Shown here in pieces: positions 35,201 to 42,573 of a stretch of DNA of 64,000 bases. Below the pieces are notes generated by a model. The model saw only the letters and a list, made by a program, of their open reading frames with translations. It was not told where the DNA came from and made no database searches. The stretch's first letter is position 1. Every line of letters starts with the position of its first letter. Made by a program: the position numbers and the translations under genes. This DNA comes from Amoebophrya sp. A120. Its lineage: Eukaryota > Sar > Dinophyceae > Syndiniales > Amoebophryaceae. The DNA lies in assembly GCA_905178155.1 (NCBI GenBank), contig CAJINV010000006.1, positions 4,513,175-4,577,174 of the forward strand, written 5' to 3'.

Positions 35201-38200
35201 GGGGCTTCGTTTCATAGTTGTTTTCCCGTAGGATTTTTGCATTACAAGTTTTCTCTCTCATGCAGCGAAATTTGTGTTGCTGAATTGGCTACAAATGTGT
35301 AACTGTAACACTTTTTTCGTGGGATAATAGACTACCGAAAGGTAGTACTGCCATGGGAGCTTCGTCGAGTAGCAGCAGTGTGGCAGATGATGCAAAGGTG
35401 GAAAAGACGCTGCTGTATAGGAGAAAGAATGACGATGATGAAGAAAACGGCGCTTCCGACATTTCGGAACAAGATGCCGATGGCATGGCGGCCGCAGTAG
35501 AGACAACTTCTGTGAGCAAAGACTTTCTTTTCCTGGAAGGTGATCATTTGATGACGGGGCCAGCGTCTTCCTCTGGAATTGCGTCGTCTTCCTCTATGTC
35601 CCCTTTTTCCAGCCTGATCCCCTCTGTAATTGGCAGCAAGGACAGCAGTTTGATGCCCAACAACTCCACCTCTGGATCAATCGCGATGGAGGTGAACTAC
35701 AGTGCGCCGGCCAGTCAACATGGTGCTGGTTCTGCGGCAATAGAAATATCTACGACTTCTCGATCCACATCAAAGGCAAGCAGCTGCGGTGGATCATTGT
35801 CAACCTCCCTGCGTCGAAGTGAACAGGTAGAAGTACAACCTGAGCAAGAACGCCCACCAGCGCGGTCGGGACCGGATTTTCTCTTCTACCAGGAAACCAC
35901 GCCAGCGATGTTTTTGAAAAACAAAAAGTCGCCAGCGGCTTCCACATACGGCGGTGCTTCATCATCAGGAGCTGTTGCTGTTTCTTCTTCTTCCTCTGCA
36001 ACACCTCTGGCGCCAGCAGTCCAACCTCTTCGCGACGGTATAGAAATTAGGCCGCAGGAACAGGTCGAGGAAGAGGGCTTTCAGGGTTTGCGCGCTCCCC
36101 CAACAAGTACTAGAACGCGACCACGGGTTAGTTTTAGTACTAACAGTCGAAAGAACTACGAGCTGTCAGCATCATGTTCAGGGACGCAGGCATCGCGGCG
36201 GGAGGACAGCTTTTTGTACTACGACGAGAATTCAGCCGAGGAACAAGATGTTGAGGACCGGGAAAGGAGCACAACTATCGTCCGAATTGATGTTGACGAT
36301 GAGGAAAGAAATCTCGAAGAGGACGACCACGACGAGAGCCTCAGCTCCGCCGCCGAGGAAAAAGCGGCGCAGAAAATCCAACATTTGATGAAGCGGCAAA
36401 CGGATTTGTTCGGGAAAAATACTAAAAACCAGTCTTCCTCCTCCACTTCCAGCAATAGAAACAGCAACTTCTTATTCGTGCAGAAACGGGATTTTGAGAA
36501 GCTCGAATCGGAGTTCATCACCAGTTCATCTGGTGGCAGTTTCTGTGGGGTGTCGTTCCTACAAGTAGAAAGAAACGACGACGATGAGGAAATGAGGGAC
36601 ATCACAGGAGTAGGAGATGAAAATCAACAGCAAGTGTCAACATCAGCCGCGACCACGAAGCGCTTAGCAGTGGTATTGAACAACATCCGACAGTTGAAAA
36701 AAGCGTTAATCCAGTCGAAGCACGACTCGAAGCTGAAGAAGCAACTCGAAGTCCGGTTGAAACTTTTACAAGAAAAGCAAGACAAGTACAAGAAGCAGAT
36801 TTTTGAATATCCTGAGTAAAAACGTACCCACACCAGAGTCAGGATGGGGATTTTGCAACACAAACCTAGGAGTTTTGTGAGTCACGCATGACAAGTTTCA
36901 GTCCGTAAGGTAGTGCAAGTTAGCAAGGAAAGCCGCATCACAAATCGATCTGCTGATCCTGTTTACAGCATTACAAGTTCCCAAACACGATTGAAAATGC
37001 CTGTCATGGGGTTGCGCATCACAAATGTTCCTGTCATGGCAAAGTCGCATGACAACTCTGGCGTGGGTACGTTTTTACTCAGGATATTGAATTTAAGAAT
37101 TTCATGGACGAAAAAATCGACCAGAAATTTAACCAGGAGGCGGAGCATATGAACTGCAAAAGCATCGCACTCGTAGTGATTGCAGATATGCATGACAAAC
37201 CTCCTTCCAAAGCTAAAACGGCATGACAAATTACATTTGTCATGCTAAGCTGATTTGTAATGCAATTTCTACTAGTACAAGCAGAAGCACGACTAGTACG
37301 GTGCTTTTGCAATCCATAGAGCATGAGAGACTGCAAAAGAAGTTTCTCCTCGCGAAAGCGGAGGAATTGCAGGAGTTTGAGAAGGAACTGCAGAAGAAAC
37401 AGAAAAAAATCATCGAGAACAAGCAGAAAGCGATGCTGGAAATCGAAAAGGAATCGAAGACGAAGGAAAAGTCATTAGCGAAAAAAAATCTCGAAACGCA
37501 TAAGGCGGAAATGCGGAATGAGATTTTGGAGCAGGAGGTGCAGAAAATGGAGAAGAGATTGTTTGAAGAGGAGGAGTTGCGGAAGAGAGACAGCGAAGAG
37601 AAACAAAAGGAGTTGGAAAAAGTGAAGGAGGATCTGGTAACCCAACAATCGTTAACCAACGCCTCGAAAAAGCAACTCGAGCAGATGACAAAAGATTTGC
37701 TGACCGCGGGGGGGACGAAGTTCCAGCACGACAAGATCGCGAACGAGAACAAGAATTTGAAACAGGAAGTGTCGCTGATGGAATCTCATTTGCAAGATGT
37801 GAAGAAAGACTTGGAAAAGGCGAAAAGACTTTTGAAGGAAGGGTTGCTGGTGAAAGAAGGTCAAAACGCCGGTGGGAGTCTGTCGTCAAAAAAATCGCTC
37901 CAAGAGCAAGTGCTGGACGAATTTGCACTGCTACAAGCGCACACCGACCAATATCGAAGAAGAAAACATTGCTAGTGTAACTTTGTGATGCGCAACATGC
38001 ATACTTCTTGCGGCTGTCATGCTAGAAATGCATTGCAAGGTCCACTCAAGCGCGTTTTCATGTACCATCTGCGCATGACAGGTTATTTTTGCTTTCATGC
38101 CAGACAGATTTGTAATGCTGTTCCTCCAAAAAAGTTGCACCTACACTCTTTTTTTCTTGGATAACCAACTGCACAGCTTCACCGACGATTTCGTGTTTGA

Positions 38201-39156
38201 TGTGGTGGTATGAAATGCAAATATGTCTGGGTCTCCTGGAAACTTGTAATGCTAAAAGTGAATCGTAGACGCACTGCAATGCGTAGCTACGCATGACAAA
38301 TTTTTTGGCTGCCATGTCTTACGTGTTCCGCCTGGCAAACTGCGTTTTTGCATGACAGGCAAGAGGGTCTTTTCGCGCCTATGCAAGACAGATTCTCGAG
38401 TCATGCCAGACAAGCATGACAAACGTGCACTCTTCCAGACCCAGACACTTTTGCAGTTCATAGGTGGTGAAGTCGCGACTGAAGCGGGAGACGAGGCAGC
38501 TGAAGATTATTGCAAGGAAAAATCCCCCCTCCCCATATCAAAACGGAATTTCTGATGCTGGATTTGTGTACACAAATCAGCTTTGTATTGCAGGAAGGCA
38601 GTGCGGCCAGATCCCCAGGCTAAGTAGGGGCGTATGGGTCTAGTTGTTCAGCATGACAAACGGCTCCCCTTTAGGCCCGACAGCGTGGCAAATCGCTTCC
38701 ATAATGGGGCGGAAGCTTCTGCCCTTGTCTTCTTGCAAGACAGATGTGATTTGTGGCCTCAAATCAGCAACACCAACACAAATCTTCGGGAGCATGCCCT
38801 TTCAATATGGGGAGGGGGGGCTTTTCATTTTGATAAAGATGCTCCAGGATTTGGTGGAATTAAGCGGGATCAACGAGGCGAGGAAATTGAAGATGCAAAC
38901 GACAACAAATAAAAATGACGGAACGACAACTGGAAGCAGGGGCGGTGAACTAGATCAGGATGGGAAAGACCGACCTCTTGGAGCTGTGGACGAAAGGGAC
39001 ACTTCTGGCACGAGGACCGGCCTTGAGCTGCAACAGACGCATGAAAAGACCTCCTCTTCTTTCTTTCCCAACGCAACAACCTTGTTCGAGCTGGATGCGT
39101 TTAATGAGGATTTTTTTCAGGTTTTGAAACAAACGAAACCGGCGATTGGGGCGTGA
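23214..39156 (+). CDS. Giant coiled-coil protein, 3,502 residues, unknown function
   Basis: Nineteen exons, all junctions in phase: 23214-26788, 27203-27350, 27626-27925, 28905-30149, 30316-31250, 31509-31691, 31948-32583, 32926-33016, 33171-33235, 33503-33565, 33831-34441, 34758-34810, 35069-35116, 35332-36807, 37092-37147, 37324-37951, 38169-38208, 38468-38507, 38841-39156. The start follows AACCAAAA and is the first ATG. Residues 1 to about 780 are Ser/Glu/Lys-rich and disordered. From about 785 on there are long heptad stretches (LLTEYNAELETECETRQREI, KLQEMENEVKKLDVEVKDRE) separated by Ser-rich linkers. The C-terminus ends LFELDAFNEDFFQVLKQTKP. No enzyme motif, signal peptide or membrane segment is seen. 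A cytoskeletal, basal-body or Golgi-tether role is only a guess. The ATG at 35353 is internal, not a second gene. Confidence 0.88.
26789..27197. mobile_element. Introner element, IE-1, with extra internal DNA
   Basis: Flanks GCTAT / GCCAT. At 409 bp it is over twice the IE-1 norm, with a GC-rich central insert at about 26900-27130. It has no stop in the host frame, so unspliced reading would pass through it; splicing gives SSSSAIVPAQFLRQL. Confidence 0.8.
27351..27620. mobile_element. Introner element, IE-2
   Basis: TSD AGAAG at 27346-27350 and 27621-27625. Confidence 0.93.
27926..28899. mobile_element. Introner element, IE-1, carrying a GC-rich insert
   Basis: TSD GAAGA at 27921-27925 and 28900-28904. 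The ends are typical but about 800 bp of foreign GC-rich repeat DNA splits the interior. Splicing gives ILQGRERNLIEEQ. Confidence 0.88.
28180..28750. repeat. GAGAGGGTGGCGC-type repeats, with inverted CCTCTC half
   Basis: Runs of GCGAGAGGGTG (28190-28270) and later of CCACCTCT / GACCTCTT (28370-28745), partly the reverse complement of one another, so the block can fold back on itself. It lies within the introner at 27926-28899. Confidence 0.75.
30150..30310. mobile_element. Introner element, IE-1
   Basis: Flanks ACAAG / ACAAA. Splicing gives EEDKALAAIDDL. Confidence 0.9.
31251..31503. mobile_element. Introner element, IE-2
   Basis: TSD GAGGA at 31246-31250 and 31504-31508. Splicing gives LLLEEKILQKTD. 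Confidence 0.95.
31692..31942. mobile_element. Introner element, IE-2
   Basis: TSD GATTT at 31687-31691 and 31943-31947. Splicing gives KKANLDLEILQEK. Confidence 0.95.
32584..32920. mobile_element. Introner element, IE-4
   Basis: TSD CAGAC at 32579-32583 and 32921-32925. Its segment 32671-32766 recurs at 40443-40540. Confidence 0.93.
33017..33165. mobile_element. Introner element, IE-1
   Basis: TSD GAGAG at 33012-33016 and 33166-33170. The outer arms differ (TATCCTG left, GTTCATA right). Confidence 0.93.
33236..33497. mobile_element. Introner element, IE-2
   Basis: TSD AAGAA at 33231-33235 and 33498-33502. The intervening exon to the previous element is only 65 bp. Confidence 0.93.
33566..33825. 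mobile_element. Introner element, IE-2
   Basis: TSD GAAGT at 33561-33565 and 33826-33830. Confidence 0.93.
34442..34752. mobile_element. Introner element, IE-4
   Basis: TSD GTGGC at 34437-34441 and 34753-34757. Confidence 0.93.
34811..35063. mobile_element. Introner element, IE-2
   Basis: TSD ACTTC at 34806-34810 and 35064-35068. Very similar to the element at 11595, including the stretch around CATGCACGTTACCCAAGA. Confidence 0.93.
35117..35326. mobile_element. Introner element, IE-8
   Basis: TSD ATAGA at 35112-35116 and 35327-35331. A close relative sits at 48422-48631. Confidence 0.93.
36808..37086. mobile_element. Introner element, IE-3
   Basis: TSD TTGAA at 36803-36807 and 37087-37091. 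Splicing gives KKQIFEFKNFMDE. Near-identical twin of 18133-18411. Confidence 0.96.
37148..37318. mobile_element. Introner element, IE-1
   Basis: TSD GAGCA at 37143-37147 and 37319-37323. Splicing gives QEAEHERLQKK. Confidence 0.94.
37952..38163. mobile_element. Introner element, singleton related to IE-8
   Basis: TSD ACCAA at 37947-37951 and 38164-38168. Left end TATCGAAGAAGAAAAC, right end TCTTTTTTTCTTGGATA. No second copy in this window. Confidence 0.88.
38209..38462. mobile_element. Introner element, IE-2
   Basis: TSD GGTGG at 38204-38208 and 38463-38467. The duplicated tail at 41024 lacks it. Confidence 0.95.
38508..38835. mobile_element. Introner element, IE-4
   Basis: TSD AAGAT at 38503-38507 and 38836-38840. 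The duplicated tail at 41024 lacks it. Confidence 0.95.
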
Positions 39157-40071
39157 TGATGATGATGATGAAAATTATGGGGATCATCATGTGGAGCACG
39201 ACCGCGGGGCAATTGCACAAAACGTGAGCTCTACAACTTGCACTAGTATAGCGGAACTTGTTCAAGATCAAGATGAACGTGATGAACTTGTGACTCTATC
39301 GTTCTGTAGGATTTATTTTCAATGTTACTTTTTACCAATAATCTCAGCTGCAGTAGTTCCTTGTTTTGGAACAGCAGTTGCGCTAGCAAGCCGTTCTTAA
39401 AGAAGCCATAATCGATAGTAGACATTGCCGAGCAGAGTCTGCAACTGCAAGGATCTTTTTTGTTGTAGAATTACAGTTAAATTTCAAAGTTAAAGTAGAC
39501 GACGAAGAGCACGAGGATGCCAGAAGAGGCTAAAACGCACAAGAGGATGCTAAAAATTATGTTTCGAGCGACTTTAGTTACGAAAGCGAGCCAGAAGTAC
39601 AAGTAGAGAAGTAACGATAGAACATGAACCGCAAAAGGCCAATGGCAAAATGCATGATGATGTCCTAGTGGGTCGACTACGTAGAAGTTGCTGTTCCGAT
39701 AATGATGATCATTTTTAACCACAAGCGATCATGGCAACTGGTGATACAGATCTGACAACTACTTCTGTTTACGTACTTAGCACTTTCTCGTCTCATCCAT
39801 CGCCTTTCGCGACACCACGCATGATTCACTTCTACAGCCGGCCAACTCGTTTTTGCTGCTTACATTTTTGACAAAATTACGAGCTGATGTACTATCGTGT
39901 AGAATTTATTCCAAACACCATATTAGACAACGGCCTAATTCGAATCTTTGGATGACTTATCGGCTTCTTGTCGCAGTAGAATAGCACCAGAGCAACCTTT
40001 TTTTCCTGTCTGTTTCCTGTCGTTTTAATATAGACTTCGAACAGAAATCTCTGCTCTCTTTTTCTCACAAA
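39157..40071. repeat. Spacer, first copy of a duplicated intergenic segment
   Basis: Similar along its length to 41666-42573 with small indels. It holds the 3' end of the coiled-coil gene and the upstream region of the membrane-protein gene. The last 60 bases before the ATG (ending TTTTTCTCACAAA) are especially alike in both copies. Confidence 0.8.
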
Positions 40072-40500
40072 ATGGGCTACGTTCTTCGACGACACATGAG
40101 AGCCGCACACCTGAGCAAGAAAAATCCTGCGCCGCTCTATAATTGCTCGGTTGCCGGGTTCTTGATTGCAACTGCAGGTGCTTGTATTGCAGGAGCACTA
40201 GCAGCCTCGCATCACACGAGGACCTACACTGGCGAGAAAGCAGCAGAGGGAGCTACGAGGACCCACAGCCGCCTCCTTTCAGAAGAGCTACCCGGGGATG
40301 CGGACGCTGCGGCCGGTCCTGTCGTGTCCCCCGCCATGGTGGATCCACCTTTTCCAACAAGCGCGGAGAGTACAACATCTCCTACTTTCGCGGTAGGAAC
40401 AACGGGCGACCAACTGCACAGCTTCACCGACGATTTCGTGTTTTGCAGTGAGGCACTACAAGCAGAGCCTAAAGCTTGCGTGGGGGGGACGTTGGTGTAG
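40072..40500 (+). pseudogene. Truncated copy of the N-anchored membrane-protein gene
   Basis: The first about 111 codons are paralogous to the gene at 42574: MGYVLRRHMRAAHLSKK against MGYSFRRRMRAAHLSKK, then a hydrophobic segment (VAGFLIATAGACIAGALAA), then the PGDADAAAGPV motif. At about 40404 the homology stops. The frame runs into DQLHSFTDDFVF, which is the coiled-coil gene's exon sequence, and then into a fragment of an IE-4 element, ending TAG. It could still make a 142-residue secreted or anchored chimera. Confidence 0.65.
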
Positions 40501-40540
40501 GTGCTTAGCATAGCAGAGGCCTGCCAAGATGCCACCACAG
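40407..40540. repeat. Patchwork of coiled-coil exon and IE-4 element fragments
   Basis: ACCAACTGCACAGCTTCACC and the following bases match 38164-38199 with no element between ACCAA and CTGC. It is followed immediately by about 98 bases matching 32671-32766, the middle of an IE-4 element. Confidence 0.7.
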
Positions 40541-41023
40541 CTCGTGGTGACACGAAATTCGCGACTTTTTTGGCTCCGTGTCACCGTCCCGTGTCACCAC
40601 TCGTGTCACCAACCCAAAAAGCTGCCCCGATGCCCTCCCACCCCCGCTTGATATCTGCCCAAATGGCCCCCAGATAGGCTTGGTGGCTGCCACAATGGAC
40701 CCCTGAATGCACGCGCAGCAGCCTGGAGTCAACATCTTCATGACGACTCCAGGCTGCATAACTGCATCTATTAAGGCTGTGGCAGAGGCTTTGCCTCTAC
40801 ATCAAAAGGTCAGGGCTAGCCGGCCCATCCTCCTCACGACTCTGACTACTTACAGTCAGAGAAGCGGCCTCCACTGGCTGAGAAAGGACAGGCGAAAGAA
40901 GCATCATCGCAGGCATTGAGACCTAGCACAAAGGCCGTCGCTGGGGGGGGTGCCAGAAATTCATATTGCTCGGCAGTCACCTGAAAGTCACGGACTGAAT
41001 TCCTAACGTCCATCCAAGCTGTA
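40541..41023. other. Spacer between duplicated units, with a strong hairpin
   Basis: GTGTCACC repeats occur at 40575-40615. CAGCCTGGAGTC at about 40729 is mirrored by GACTCCAGGCTG ending at about 40766. No gene recognised. Confidence 0.4.
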
Positions 41024-41665
41024 ACCAACTGCACAGCTTCACCGACGATTTCGTGTTTGATGTGGTGGTGAAGTCGCGACTGAAGCGAGAGACGAGGCAG
41101 CTGAAGATGCTCCAGGATTTGGTGGAATTGAGCGGGATAAACGAGGCGAGATATCAAATGTAAAAATGTCTGGGTCTGGAAAAATACGCGATTTGTCATG
41201 CAGCTTTTCCAAATGACCCATGAGGTCTGCAATGCAGGACCTGGCGTGACAGATTCTGTGCGAAGATCTCTCTCATGCCTATCTTGCATCAGAAACTCCC
41301 TCCCGACTTGGTCAAAAGTGGGCAACTTTTGGTAATCATGCAACACAGATTTTTGCATGCTTCAGATTTAGCATGACAAGTGGGATTCTTCCAGACATCC
41401 AGGGATTTTCGCATTTGATACGAGAAGTGTGAAAACCAAAACGACAACAAATAAGCACGGAACGACGACTGGAGATCAGGAGGACGGGATGAACAAAGAA
41501 CAAGTGGAAGACGCGGACCACACTTCTGGCACGACCCGTCTGGAACAACCGACCCGAATGGCGTCATCCTTTCTTCCCAACGCAACAACCTTGTTCGAGC
41601 TGGATGCGTTTAACGAGGATTTTTTTCAGGTTTTGAAACAAACGAAACCGGCGATTGGGGCGTGA
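41024..41665 (+). pseudogene. Orphan duplicated tail of the coiled-coil gene
   Basis: Begins ACCAACTGCACAG and continues through FVFDVVVKSRLKRETRQLKM, LQDLVELSGINEAR and the identical end LFELDAFNEDFFQVLKQTKP, stop TGA. It has no start codon or upstream exons. The introns at GGTGG and AAGAT of the parent are absent, with uninterrupted sequence at those points. A new element sits at CGAGA (41152), where the parent has none. The Thr/Asn-rich linker has diverged by small indels that keep the frame. Confidence 0.85.
41152..41420. mobile_element. Introner element, IE-2, private to the duplicate
   Basis: TSD CGAGA at 41147-41151 and 41421-41425. The parent exon at about 38873-38885 is uninterrupted. 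Confidence 0.95.
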
Positions 41666-42573
41666 TGATGATGAAAATGGGGATCATGTGGAGCACCACG
41701 ACCGCGGGGCAATTGCAAAAAAGAACGTGAGCCCTTCATCTAATAAATTAGACTAGTATAGCGGAACTCCAAGAACTTGTGACCGTCGATCTGTAGGATT
41801 TTGGAATGTTACTTGTTTTTACCGATTATACTCTCCGCTGCAATAGTTCCTTGTTTTGGAACAGCAGTTGATGTGCTAGCAAGCCGTTCTTAAAGAAGCC
41901 ATAAAATAATCGATAGTAGACATTGCCGAGCAGGGTCTGCAACTGCAGCAAGGATCTTTTTGTAGAATTACAGTCAAAAGTCAAAGTAGACGACGACCAG
42001 CACGAGGATGCCAGAAGAAGCTAAAACGCACAAGAGGATGCTAAAAATGTTTCGAACGACTTTACTTACGAAAGCGAGCCAAAAGCAACGATAGAACATG
42101 AACCGCAAAAGGCCAATGGAAAAATGCATGATGATGTCCTAGTGGTTCGACTACGTAGAAGTAGCTGTTCCGATGTTGATGATCATTAGCCACAAGCGAT
42201 TATGACCGACAAGGCAACTGGTGATCCTGATCTGAAAACTACTCCTGTTTACTATACGTACTTAGCACTTTCTTGTCACATCTATCGCCTTTCGCGGCAC
42301 CACGCATGATTCACTTCTACAGCCGGTCAACTCGTTTTTTTCTGTTGCATTTTTGACAAAGTTACGAGCTGATGTATCGATCGTGTAAAATATTTCAAGC
42401 AACATATTGGACAACGGCATAATTCGAATCTTTGGATGACTTGTTGACTTCTTGTCGCAGTAGAATCAATAGCAAGAGCAACATAGACCACGAGCAGCCT
42501 TTTTTTCCTGTTTGTTTCCTGTTGTTTTAATATAGACGTCGAACAGAAATATCTGCTTTCTTTTTCTCACAAA
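41666..42573. repeat. Spacer, second copy of the duplicated intergenic segment
   Basis: Matches 39157-40071 with substitutions and short indels, including the stretch from GCACGAGGATGCCAGAAGA to the pre-ATG TTTTTCTCACAAA. Confidence 0.8.

Noticed and set aside
35353-36819. Separate 488-codon gene starting at ATG 35353
   Set aside because: Removing the IE-8 element at 35117-35326 makes the upstream exon run into it in frame (MKDRLPKGSTAMGASSS); the ATG is internal to the coiled-coil gene.
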